Part shown: positions 7,671 to 16,233 of the stretch, piece after piece | Numbering within the stretch: position 1 is the first letter of the stretch | How the letters are laid out: every line of letters begins with the position of its first letter | Assembly: GCF_020982545.1 (NCBI RefSeq) | Contig: NZ_JAJKLK010000022.1 | Location: 186,001-250,000, forward strand | Direction of reading: 5' to 3' | DNA from: Streptomyces sp. MNU76 | GTDB lineage: Bacteria; Actinomycetota; Actinomycetes; Streptomycetales; Streptomycetaceae | Length of the DNA: 64,000 nt | Position numbers and translations under genes: made by a program | Notes under the pieces: model-generated | Seen by the model: only the letters and a program-made list of their open reading frames with translations | What the model was told of the DNA's origin: nothing | The model's database searches: none

Positions 7671-8474
7671 ATGACAATGCGGACGAACGACGCCAGGGAC
7701 CCCGGGAGCAGGGCGGTCCCCGGTGAAGCGCTGGCGCCGCCGTACACCCTGGCCTCGCTGTGGGTCGTACGGCACGGGCAGAGCACCGCGAACGTCGCGT
7801 ACGCCGAGGCCGAGCGGACGGGGTCGACCGAACCGCTGCCGGGCCGGGGCGCGGACGTCCCCCTCTCCGACCTGGGCCGCACGCAGGCCCGGGCGCTGGG
7901 CGGGTGGCTGGCGGGGCTCGCGCGCGGCGACGACGACGGCGTGCCGGGTCCGGACCTGGTGGTGTGTTCGCCGTACGTGCGCGCGCGGCAGACGTGGGAG
8001 CTGATGGCGGGGCACCCCGGTGTGGTCCCGCCGCCGCTGCTGGTCGACGAGCGGCTGCGGGACCGGGAGATGGGGGTCTTCGAGATGCACCCGCCGGCCG
8101 CGCTGCGGGCCCGCGCGCCCGAGGAGGCGGCGCGGCGGGCGCGGACCGGCGACTGGTTCTACCGTCCGCCGGGCGGTGAGGCGCTGGCCGATGCGGTGCT
8201 GCGGGTGCGGGACCTCGTGGGCGAGCTGGACCGCGTCGCCCCCGGCCGCCGGGTCCTCCTGGTCGCCCACGACGCGATCGCCGTCGCCGTACGTCTCGTG
8301 TGCGCGGGGCTCGGCGCGACGGCACCGGACGGGTTGCCGCCCGTCCCCAACGCCTCGGTCTCGCGGTGGGACAACGACGGACGGCGGTTGCGGCCGGCGC
8401 GGTGGGGTGACACGCGGCACCTCGAACAGCCGGGACCGACCGGCTCCCCGGCCGCGGCTACACCGGCACCGTGA
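7671..8474 (+). CDS. Histidine phosphatase (phosphoglycerate mutase-like) family protein
   Basis: About 267 residues. The catalytic VVRHGQSTAN motif lies near residue 28, the second Arg in SPYVRARQT, the acid in the DREMGVFEM segment and the second His in LLVAHDAIAV, so the active site is complete. These enzymes transfer or remove phosphate through a phospho-histidine; the substrate is not evident. ATG 7671 follows GGGGGGA; an earlier ATG at 7659 would add four residues. Its last codons overlap the convergent lipoprotein gene by 17 bases. Confidence 0.88.
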   Translation: MTMRTNDARDPGSRAVPGEALAPPYTLASLWVVRHGQSTANVAYAEAERTGSTEPLPGRGADVPLSDLGRTQARALGGWLAGLARGDDDGVPGPDLVVCSPYVRARQTWELMAGHPGVVPPPLLVDERLRDREMGVFEMHPPAALRARAPEEAARRARTGDWFYRPPGGEALADAVLRVRDLVGELDRVAPGRRVLLVAHDAIAVAVRLVCAGLGATAPDGLPPVPNASVSRWDNDGRRLRPARWGDTRHLEQPGPTGSPAAATPAP

Positions 8475-9339
8475 GCGTGGCGGTGTAGCCCTTGTCGGTG
8501 CTGCCCTCCATGGTGGCGAGCTGCTGGTCGTAGCCGTCGCTGAAGATCATGTCGGTCTCCAGGGAGAGCTCGCCGAGGTTCTGGCCGCTGTCGCCGTAGC
8601 CGTCCGTTGCGTACACGGTGTCGCACACGTCCTTGGGGAAGGCGAGCTGCGAGGTGACGGCGATGTTCTTGGTGGCGGTGGCGTCGGCGAGGCTGTCGTA
8701 GACCTCGAAGTGGAGGTGGGGCCAGCGGCCGGGGTAGCAGCCGGGGAAGACCGAGGTGAAGGTGAGCCGGCCCTCGTCGTCGGTCTCCTGGACGCCGCGC
8801 AGGTAGTTCTCGTCGGTGACGCCGTCGGAGTAGAGGGAGTACCGGCCTTCCCGGTCGCACTGCCACAGGTAGACGGCCGCGCCCTTCTTCGGGGCGTCGC
8901 AGCCGGAGGACTGGTCGACGACGGTGAGTGTGATCGTCAGCGGGATGCCTTCGGCCACGCCCTTCGACGAGCCGAAGCTCTTGGTGATGTCGCGCCGGAC
9001 GACACCGCTCTCCTCCAGGACGTTGGGGCCGTTCGAGCCGTCGCCGGGGTACGGGCCTTCCGTCTCGCTCGGGATGACCTCGCAGTCGGTACCGGTGGTA
9101 CCGGACGAGGAGGGGGCGGATGAGGCCGGGTCGGAGGCGGAACCGCTGTCGGAGCCGTCCGAGGAACAGGCCGCCACCAGCGGGACCATGCTCGCGCCTG
9201 CCAGCAGTCTGATCATGCGGCGGCGGGCGAACACGGGCAGGTCGCGGGAGAGCCCTCTGTCGAACTCGTCGTCGTGCTGGTGGTCGTGCCCGTGATGGTG
9301 CCCGTGACTGTGACCGCTGCCCTTGGGTCCTGTACTCAT
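8458..9339 (-). CDS. Tat-exported lipoprotein of the intradiol ring-cleavage dioxygenase family
   Basis: A 293-residue protein. The first 30 residues are strikingly His-rich (HSHGHHHGHDHQH), followed by a twin-arginine signal ARRRMIRLLAG and a lipobox LVAAC with C58 as the lipidated residue. The mature part has the intradiol dioxygenase fold with the iron ligands in EGPYPG, a CYPG tyrosine and PHLHF (two His). Known members cleave catechols in the cytosol; secreted lipoprotein versions are common in Streptomyces but their substrate is unknown. Convergent overlap with the phosphatase gene. Confidence 0.88.
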   Translation of the reverse strand: MSTGPKGSGHSHGHHHGHDHQHDDEFDRGLSRDLPVFARRRMIRLLAGASMVPLVAACSSDGSDSGSASDPASSAPSSSGTTGTDCEVIPSETEGPYPGDGSNGPNVLEESGVVRRDITKSFGSSKGVAEGIPLTITLTVVDQSSGCDAPKKGAAVYLWQCDREGRYSLYSDGVTDENYLRGVQETDDEGRLTFTSVFPGCYPGRWPHLHFEVYDSLADATATKNIAVTSQLAFPKDVCDTVYATDGYGDSGQNLGELSLETDMIFSDGYDQQLATMEGSTDKGYTATLTVPV

Positions 9340-9586
9340 CTGCGGAACCGCGCTTTCCGAATGTTCCCGTCATGGAATGAGCGTGATGCTATGGGCGATT
9401 CCTGTGAGCTTCCCAGGTCTCCGCCTGGGCGTTGCTGTGCGAGCTCGATGACACCCGGCCACTCTCGGTCAACCGGCGAGAGGGCTCCACCCTTATGAGG
9501 GAATTCCAACAACTGACCCACCAATTGGCACAGTTGCCCGTCATATGCTCCCGTTCACGTGCGATGAAAGGAACGGGCGCACCCCT

Positions 9587-10462
9587 ATGGTCAGCTCCCC
9601 TCATGAGGCCATGCACCGGATCTTCCAGCATGACCCCGGCGTCTTCACCCGAGCCGTCCGGGCGCTCGGCATCCCCTTCGACGGCCCGATCTCAGCCACG
9701 CCGCTCTGCACCGATCTGACGGAAAACCGCCCGCTGGAACGGCGGGTGGACACACTGCTGAACATCGAGACGAAGCGAGGCACATTCCTTCTGGCCGTAG
9801 AGGCTCAGGGAAAGAAGGTGCCCGACGAACAAAGGAACTGGGCGTACTACCTGGCGCACCTGCACGCGAAGTACGAGATGCCCGCGGTCCTCCTCGTGGT
9901 GTGCGACAACCGGAATACAGCTGCCTGGGCGTCGGAGACCGTCGACTTCGGGCCGCCCGAGTGGCCCTCCCTCACCCTGCGCCCTCTCGTCCTGGGACCT
10001 GCCGACGTGCCGGTCATCGACGATCCGGTCCAAGCTCGCCGGGACATCCCGCTGACCGTGCTGTCCGCAGTCCTGCACCGCCGTGAGCCACAGGCCGATG
10101 CCATACTCAAAGTACTGGTAGACGCTCTGAAGGGCCTCGAAGCCCGCGATCCGGACACCGCGACGATCTTCGTTGAACTGACATCTCAGGGGCTGGGCGA
10201 ATCCCCGGCCGCCAAGACCTGGAGGGCTCTCATGACCGACCTCTCGTTCTTCACGTCGCCGATCTCCGAGGAGATCCGGGAGGAAGGCCGCGCCAAGGGC
10301 AAGGCCGAGTACATCCTTCTCCTCCTCGACGGTCGAGAGGTCCCCGTGTCCGCCGCCGACCGCGACCGCATCACGTCCTGCCACGACCTCGACACCCTCA
10401 ACCTCTGGTTCACCCGCGCGATCACGGCCACCTCCGCCGCCGAGGTGTTCGCCGAGGAGTGA
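9587..10462 (+). CDS. PD-(D/E)XK nuclease-like (Rpn/transposase-like) protein
   Basis: A 291-residue protein starting MVSSPHEAMHR, of a kind common in Streptomyces. Residues 25-110 suggest a restriction-endonuclease fold: LCTDLTEN...ERRVDTLL then LAVEAQGKK, the spaced D, E-x-Q/K pattern of Rpn-like proteins. A charged stretch EEIREEGRAKGKAEYILLLL near residue 225 followed by a small helical domain is the usual tail of such proteins. No transposon ends or partner genes are seen, so it is not called a mobile element. Role unknown. Confidence 0.7.
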   Translation: MVSSPHEAMHRIFQHDPGVFTRAVRALGIPFDGPISATPLCTDLTENRPLERRVDTLLNIETKRGTFLLAVEAQGKKVPDEQRNWAYYLAHLHAKYEMPAVLLVVCDNRNTAAWASETVDFGPPEWPSLTLRPLVLGPADVPVIDDPVQARRDIPLTVLSAVLHRREPQADAILKVLVDALKGLEARDPDTATIFVELTSQGLGESPAAKTWRALMTDLSFFTSPISEEIREEGRAKGKAEYILLLLDGREVPVSAADRDRITSCHDLDTLNLWFTRAITATSAAEVFAEE

Positions 10463-10483
10463 CCCTGGGGCTCTGTCCCCTGG

Positions 10484-11014
10484 TCAACGTCCTCTTCGAC
10501 GGCGACGCTCTTTGCTCAGGTGTACGGCCCAGCCGCCGACCACGAGGACACCGGCACAGATCGCGCTCTGGACCCAGGTGAAGGGCTCGTTCCGTAGTCG
10601 GCCGAGGAGCCAGAGGAGCACGAGGCAGACGGTCCAGTGGCTGAGCCAGAGCAGGCCCTCGTACCAGAGCGGCAGGGTGTCATCGTCCCGGACGGGCGAC
10701 CGGGGAGGGTCCCAGCGGAAGCCTCCGGCGCGCGCGTAGTGGGCCTGACGGCGGCGTTCGAAACGGCAGAAGAGCCAGATGAACAGGCCCCCGCACAGCC
10801 CGATCACCGCCGCCTGGAGCAGCCGCGCCGGATCGTGGAACGCGGCCAGGGCCCATGCGGCCAGACCTCCGACCAGCACGCCGAAGGCCGTTCCGGTGCC
10901 CACCGGATGCCGGGCCAGGAACACCTGCGCCCTTGGGGGCGGCTCCGCCCCGCCGAGCCCCCGGTCGAACCTCAGGAATGCCTGCCGCAACCTCTCCAGG
11001 ACCCCCTTCACCAC
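10484..11014 (-). CDS. Membrane protein of unknown function
   Basis: A 176-residue protein with four predicted membrane spans in two pairs (about residues 42-60, 66-84, 122-138, 146-164) and very basic ends (final KERRRRRGR). No domain recognised. It is convergent with the nuclease-like gene, with 21 bases between, and divergent from the next gene. Confidence 0.7.
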   Translation of the reverse strand: MVKGVLERLRQAFLRFDRGLGGAEPPPRAQVFLARHPVGTGTAFGVLVGGLAAWALAAFHDPARLLQAAVIGLCGGLFIWLFCRFERRRQAHYARAGGFRWDPPRSPVRDDDTLPLWYEGLLWLSHWTVCLVLLWLLGRLRNEPFTWVQSAICAGVLVVGGWAVHLSKERRRRRGR

Positions 11015-11073
11015 CGCCCAGCCCCTTCCCGCCCCGTCTGTCGGCGAGCACCGCCGCGTGATCAGCTTGGGGT

Positions 11074-11538
11074 GTGGAGACCATCATCGCCAGTGGCATA
11101 GCCGTGCTCGGAACCCTGCTCGGGTCGGGCCTGACCCTCGCCTACCAGCAGCGCGCCACCGACCGGACCCACGCGTTCACCCGCCGGGAGAAGCTCCGCC
11201 AAGAGCGCCTCGACGCCTACTCCGTGTATGCCGGCGCCCTTCTCAACTACCGCCGCTCCCTCGTCCACCTGTGGTTCTGCGAGCACGAACAGCCCCCGCC
11301 CGAGGACCCCGACACGGTCCGCGTCCGCGCGTACGACCTGCGGTCCGCCGCCCAGGAAGCGCTGTTCCGCGTGCAGATGCTCACGCCCGACGACGAACTG
11401 AGCCGGACCGCCGAGGCCGTCCTCGCCGACGTCACCGCCGTCCTCAAGACCGACAGCAGACCGGAGTTCGACGCCCGCCGGGTGCGGACCCGGGACGCCA
11501 TCGCCCTCCTCATCAGTACCGCCAAGCAGCATCTTTAG
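11074..11538 (+). CDS. Membrane-anchored helical protein
   Basis: A 154-residue protein from GTG 11074 with one N-terminal membrane span (IIASGIAVLGTLLGSGLTLAY) and a long, charged, mostly helical cytoplasmic part containing a conserved-looking RREKLRQERLDAYSVYA segment. This N-terminal span plus helical bundle is a frequent Streptomyces hypothetical type of unknown role. No operon partner: the next gene begins 178 bases downstream. Confidence 0.7.
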   Translation: METIIASGIAVLGTLLGSGLTLAYQQRATDRTHAFTRREKLRQERLDAYSVYAGALLNYRRSLVHLWFCEHEQPPPEDPDTVRVRAYDLRSAAQEALFRVQMLTPDDELSRTAEAVLADVTAVLKTDSRPEFDARRVRTRDAIALLISTAKQHL

Positions 11539-11716
11539 CACTGCAGAGCCAGGGCGAGTGCGCTTGTAACGCGCGGGTGTGGTGCCACGAGTGGCGGTCT
11601 CCGCCCATGTCAGGAACGTACAAGACCGACGCGGTCCGAGCGCGGCAGGCTCGTGAGACCGGCCGGAGGGCCTGGGAGATCGCTCCCGGTCGACCGGCCT
11701 TGAGGAAGGATGCCGT

Positions 11717-12088
11717 ATGCCCGTGCCTGCTGTTCCTGTCAACCTCGCTGACAAGCTGTCGCAGTTCAGTGAGCTGTGGTCGCAGAAGAAAGTGGCTGTG
11801 CTGAACGACTACGAGGTCAAGCTGGCCAAGCTGAAGGGTGAATTCGTCTGGCACACCCACGACGACACCGATGAACTGTTCCTGGTCATCAGCGGGCGCC
11901 TCACCATCCGACTCAGGGATGCGGATGTGGTGCTGGACCCGGGCGAGTTGTTCGTGGTTCCCCGTGGAGTCGAACACTGCCCCGTGGCCGACGAGGAGAC
12001 CGCGATCCTGTTGTTCGAACCGGCGGGCACGCTCAACACCGGTGACGCGGGTGGGCCGATGACCAAGGCGGCCGAAATCCTCAGCTGA
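11717..12088 (+). CDS. Cupin-domain protein
   Basis: A 123-residue single cupin. Motif 1 reads WHTHDDTDELFLVISG with both His and the Glu that bind metal, motif 2 reads PGELFVVPRGVEHCP with the third His. Small cupins of this form are enzymes or sensors; no function can be assigned. GAAGGATGCCGT before ATG 11717 includes a weak ribosome-binding site. Confidence 0.88.
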   Translation: MPVPAVPVNLADKLSQFSELWSQKKVAVLNDYEVKLAKLKGEFVWHTHDDTDELFLVISGRLTIRLRDADVVLDPGELFVVPRGVEHCPVADEETAILLFEPAGTLNTGDAGGPMTKAAEILS

Positions 12089-12144
12089 CATGCAGGGCGT
12101 GGGGGGCGAGGTGATGTGGTCCTGGCACCCTGCCACCCGCGCCC

Positions 12145-12687
12145 TCACGCCCCCACCACCCCGTCCACCCCTTCCCGCAGGAAGTCCGCGTGGCCGTTGT
12201 GGCGGCCGTACTCCAGCAGGACGTGGATCATGACCATGCGGAGCGAGACCTCCTCGTTCCAGCGCGGTTGGTGGCCCACGAGGTCCAGGGACTCCGCCTC
12301 CCGTTCGATGCGCCGCGAGGTCTCCACCTCCGCCTCCCACGCCCCGAACGACTCCGCCCGCGTCGAGGTGCTCGCGTCGTACGCCGCCTGGAAATCGATC
12401 TCCTTCGACCACACCATCGGCGCGTCGTGATCCTCGAACACCCGCCGGAACCAGGCGCGTTCCACCTCCGCCATGTGCCGCACGAGACCCAGCAGGGACA
12501 GCGTGGACGGAGGCATCGACCGCCGGCGGAGTTCCTCGTCCGTCAGCCCCGCGCACTTCATGGCGAGCGTCGCACGGTGGTAGTCGAGGAACGCGCGGAG
12601 CGTCTCGCGTTCTGTGCCGCGGTGCGGCGGACCCATACGGTCGTCGAGGTCTTCGATGCGTTCAGGGCGTTCGTTCTCTTCGGTCAC
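12145..12687 (-). CDS. DinB-family (DUF664) protein
   Basis: A 180-residue four-helix-bundle protein of the DinB/DUF664 superfamily. The metal-ligand pattern is seen in HRATLAMKCAGL, HMAEVERAWF and VLLEYGRHNGHAD. Relatives include thiol transferases that use mycothiol, but the substrate is unknown here. Convergent with the cupin gene. Confidence 0.85.
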   Translation of the reverse strand: MTEENERPERIEDLDDRMGPPHRGTERETLRAFLDYHRATLAMKCAGLTDEELRRRSMPPSTLSLLGLVRHMAEVERAWFRRVFEDHDAPMVWSKEIDFQAAYDASTSTRAESFGAWEAEVETSRRIEREAESLDLVGHQPRWNEEVSLRMVMIHVLLEYGRHNGHADFLREGVDGVVGA

Positions 12688-12886
12688 CCGTCATGCTTAC
12701 CGTCCCTGGTGGGTGGTGAAGCCACCGTCGAAGCACGCCGCACCCGCCCCCATCGCCCTCGGAAGCCGGTGAGGGCGCCCGTCCCCACGGGCCCTCACCG
12801 ACGGTCCTGCCGACGGCCGTCCCTCGGTATCCCCGATGCGGCCGCCGTTTCCGTCACCCGCGCGTCAGACGCGCGGGCCTTCCGCG

Positions 12887-15193
12887 TCAGACGCGGACCA
12901 GCGACCTGTCCTCGTCGCCCTTGTCGCCCTCGTGGTCCTTGCCGTCCTCGGCCGGCTTCCCCGCCGCGTCGTCGTGTGCCCGCAGGCCCTCGCCCTCGAC
13001 GTCGACGTTGGGCAGCGCGCGGTCGAGCCACTTCGGCAGCCACCAGGCCCGGTCGCCCAGCAGGGCGAGGACGGCCGGGACGATGGCCATGCGGACGACG
13101 AACGCGTCGAAGAAGACGGCGATGGCGAGCCCGAAGCCGATCATCTTGATCATCGACTCGCCGGAGCCGATGAAGCCGGCGAAGACGGCCATCATGATCG
13201 CCGCGGCGGCCGCCACCACCCGGGCGCTGTACCGGAAGCCGGTCACGACGGCCTGGTTCGGGTTCTCACCGTGGACGTACGCCTCGCGCATCCGGGTCAC
13301 GAGGAAGACCTCGTAGTCCATCGCCAGGCCGAAGACGACACCCACCATGAAGATCGGCATCATCGACATGATCGGGCCGGTCTCCTCGACCCCGATGAGT
13401 CCCGCCAGCCAGCCCCACTGGAAGACCGCGACCACGGCGCCGAGTGCGGCGAGCACGCTGAGCAGGAAGCCGAGGGCCGCCTTCAGCGGCACCAGGATCG
13501 ACCGGAAGATCACGATCAGCAGGAGGAAGGCGAGGCCCACCACCAGCGCCAGATACGGGACCAGCGCGTCGGTGAGCTTCTGCGAGAAGTCGATGTTCAT
13601 CGCGGTGGCGCCGGTGACCAGCACCTTGGCGTCGGTGTCGGTCGCCACGTCGGCGCCCGCGTCCCGGATGGCGTGCACCAGGTCCTCGGTCTGCGTCGAG
13701 GACGGCTTGGACTCGGGGACGACCGTGATCATCGCGGTGTCCCCGGCCTTGTTGAACGTCGCCGGGGTCACCGTCACGACGTCGTCGAGCCCCTTGATCC
13801 CGTCGGTCACCGCGGTGGCGGCCTGCTTCGGGGACGCGCTGTCCCGGGCGTCGACGACGACCATCAGAGGGCCGTTGAAGCCGGGCCCGAAGCCCTCGGA
13901 GAGCAGGTCGTACGCCCGGCGCTGCGTGGTGGACGTCGGCTGCGAACCGTCGTCGGGCAGACCCAGTTCGAGCTGGGTGGCCGGCAGCGCGATCGCGCCC
14001 AGGCCGACCACGCCGAGCAGCAGCACGGCGACGGGGCGGCGGACGACGAAGCTCGCCCAACGGGTGCCCAGGCTGGGCCTCACCGCGGCGGCGTCCTCGG
14101 CGGAGCCGTCGGCGGAACCCTCCGTGGAGCCCTTCGGCCCACCCCGTCCGAACAGCCCGCGACCGCTCTTCCCCTTCTCGCCGGCCGGCCGGACCTTGCG
14201 GCCCGCGTAGCCGAGCAGTGCCGGGATCATGGTGAGGGCGATGAGGACCGCGACGACGACCGTGCCCGCCGCGGCCAGACCCATCTTGGTCAGCATCGGG
14301 ACGTTGACGACCGCGAGACCGGCCAGCGCGATCACGACCGTGAGCCCGGCGAAGACCACCGCCGAGCCGGCGGTGCCGGCGGCCCGGCCGACCGCCTCCT
14401 CGCGTTCCCGGCCCTCGGCCAGTTCGGAGCGGTAGCGGGAGACGATGAACAGCGCGTAGTCGATCCCGACCGCGAGGCCGATCATCAGGGCGAGGGTGGA
14501 GGTGGTGTCGCCGAGGTCGAGCGCGCTCGCGAGGGCGGTGATGGTGGCGACACCGATACCGACGCCGATGACCGCCGTCAGCAGCGGCAGCCCGGCCGCG
14601 ACGAGCGAGCCCAGGGTGACGACGAGGACGACGGCGGCGATGGCCAGGCCGATGATCTCGCCGGCGACGGCGGTCTCGGGCTCGGGCTGCAGGGCGTCAC
14701 CGCCCATCTCGACGGTCAGCCCGGCGTCCTGCGCCTTGTGCGCGGTGGCCTCCAGGGACTCCTTGGAGGCGTCCTCCAGCTCCATGGCCGGGACCTTGTA
14801 CGTCACCGAGGCGTAGGCGATCGTCCCGTCCCGGCTGACCGCGTTCGTGGTGAACGGGTCGCTGACGGCGACGACCTCGGAGCCGTCGCGCAGTTCCCCG
14901 ACGGTCTTCTCGACGATGCGCTTGTTGGCGGCGTCTGCCATCTTCTCGCCCTCGGGCGCCTTGAAGACGACGCGGGCGGTGGCGCCGTCGGCGCTCATCC
15001 CGGGGTAGCGCTGTTCCAGCAGGTCGAAGGCCTTCTGGGCCTCCGTACCGGGGATGGAGAAGGAGGACGAACCCGCGGCGGGCGCGGAGGCGGCGCCGAC
15101 GCCCGCGAGCGTCAGCAGTGCCACCCAGATCAGGACGACGAAGTGTCGTCGCCGGAAGGCGAGTCGACCGAGTTTGTAGAGGAATGTGGCCAC
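12887..15193 (-). CDS. MMPL-family (RND) transporter
   Basis: A 768-residue inner-membrane exporter with two halves, each a large outside loop plus five to six spans, the MMPL layout used for lipids or drugs. Key segments include GIDYALFIVSRYR in the first half and MDYEVFLVTRMRE in the second, where the Asp of the D-Y pair relays protons. The C-terminal tail is charged. GTG 15193 is chosen (GGGAG upstream); TTG 15214 would add seven residues. The TetR gene upstream on the same strand, 169 bases away, with two operators, is its likely regulator. Confidence 0.92.
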   Translation of the reverse strand: MATFLYKLGRLAFRRRHFVVLIWVALLTLAGVGAASAPAAGSSSFSIPGTEAQKAFDLLEQRYPGMSADGATARVVFKAPEGEKMADAANKRIVEKTVGELRDGSEVVAVSDPFTTNAVSRDGTIAYASVTYKVPAMELEDASKESLEATAHKAQDAGLTVEMGGDALQPEPETAVAGEIIGLAIAAVVLVVTLGSLVAAGLPLLTAVIGVGIGVATITALASALDLGDTTSTLALMIGLAVGIDYALFIVSRYRSELAEGREREEAVGRAAGTAGSAVVFAGLTVVIALAGLAVVNVPMLTKMGLAAAGTVVVAVLIALTMIPALLGYAGRKVRPAGEKGKSGRGLFGRGGPKGSTEGSADGSAEDAAAVRPSLGTRWASFVVRRPVAVLLLGVVGLGAIALPATQLELGLPDDGSQPTSTTQRRAYDLLSEGFGPGFNGPLMVVVDARDSASPKQAATAVTDGIKGLDDVVTVTPATFNKAGDTAMITVVPESKPSSTQTEDLVHAIRDAGADVATDTDAKVLVTGATAMNIDFSQKLTDALVPYLALVVGLAFLLLIVIFRSILVPLKAALGFLLSVLAALGAVVAVFQWGWLAGLIGVEETGPIMSMMPIFMVGVVFGLAMDYEVFLVTRMREAYVHGENPNQAVVTGFRYSARVVAAAAAIMMAVFAGFIGSGESMIKMIGFGLAIAVFFDAFVVRMAIVPAVLALLGDRAWWLPKWLDRALPNVDVEGEGLRAHDDAAGKPAEDGKDHEGDKGDEDRSLVRV

Positions 15194-15362
15194 GGGGGCG
15201 GTACTCCCGTTCAAGTCGTGGACGTGCGAAGGGCAGGACGGATCGGCCCGTGCCGTGGGGAGGGGCGGCAGGGCGTGGCGGCAGGGCGTGGCGGGGCAGG
15301 GGTGATCAGCCCGACGACATGAGCGGTGGGTCAGGTGGGGCTGCGCGGCGAACCGCGGTGAG

Positions 15363-15968
15363 CTACCGGGAGGTTGAGACGCCGAGGGCGGGGAGGACGA
15401 CGGCGTCCAGGTACGAGCGGAGGAAGCTCTGCGTGGGCGGCCGGTCCTCGATCATGCCCCGCGCGACGAAGGCGCCGACGAACATGTGCACCACGTAGTC
15501 GATGGCGGGGTTGTCCGGGCGGACCTCGCCCCGGTCGACGGCGCGCTGCACCACACGGCGGATCTCCACCATCTCCGGCTCGATGATCACTTCACGGAAG
15601 GCCTTCAGCAGGTCGGGGTTTCCGTGCACGGCCATGGCCAGACCCCGCATCAGCGCGTTGTTCTGTTCCATGGCGCAGTCATCGGTGCTCATCACCAGGG
15701 CGTGCAGGTCGCCCCGCAGGGACCCGGTGTCGATGGAGCCGATGTCGGCGCCCGGCTTGCTGTGCCGCATGGCCCTCGCGACCAGCTCGGCCTTGCCGCC
15801 CCACTGGCGGTAGAGGGTGGCCTTGCTGGACCGGGTGCGGCCGGCCACGGCGTCCATGGTGAGGGCGTCGTAGCCGACCTCCCGGAGGAGGTCGAGGACG
15901 GCGGCGTAGAGCTCGGCCTCGCGCTCGGGCGTGATCCGACTGCGGCGCGCCGTCGCGGTCTCAGTCAT
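15363..15968 (-). CDS. TetR-family repressor
   Basis: A 201-residue protein with the N-terminal HTH in YDALTMDAVAGRTRSSKATLYRQW and a TetR_C-type ligand domain. ATG 15968 is followed on the other side by a 265-base divergent region holding two matching 15-bp palindromes. It stands directly upstream of the MMPL exporter on the same strand, so self-repression and control of the exporter are expected; the ligand is unknown. Confidence 0.9.
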   Translation of the reverse strand: MTETATARRSRITPEREAELYAAVLDLLREVGYDALTMDAVAGRTRSSKATLYRQWGGKAELVARAMRHSKPGADIGSIDTGSLRGDLHALVMSTDDCAMEQNNALMRGLAMAVHGNPDLLKAFREVIIEPEMVEIRRVVQRAVDRGEVRPDNPAIDYVVHMFVGAFVARGMIEDRPPTQSFLRSYLDAVVLPALGVSTSR

Positions 15969-16064
15969 CCCACTCCCCTTGCTGCGGTTACGCGTTCGAG
16001 ACGACAAGGCTACCGGCCGGGCGGCATCCCACGGATGACCCCGGACGGACACCCCGCCTCACGA

Positions 16065-16127
16065 ACGAAACGGTTTCGTACGCTTAAGACGATACCCCGA
16101 AGACCAAAGAAAACGAAACCGTTTCGT
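16065..16127. promoter_or_regulatory. Twin palindromic operators for the TetR regulator
   Basis: ACGAAACGGTTTCGT at 16065-16079 and ACGAAACCGTTTCGT at 16113-16127 are the same palindrome (arms ACGAAAC/GTTTCGT) differing only in the centre base. Their centres are 48 bases apart. Both lie between the tetR start (15968) and the divergent protease start (16234). Two sites of this quality mark a strongly repressed promoter. Confidence 0.8.
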
Positions 16128-16233
16128 TCGCGTGATGGGTCACCCGGTGGGAGTCGGTGGGTCACCCCGTAGCAGTCGCCGGGTCGCCCGGGTTGAAGTT
16201 GCCGGTGCCCCCCGGCCGGAAAAGCATGGGTGG

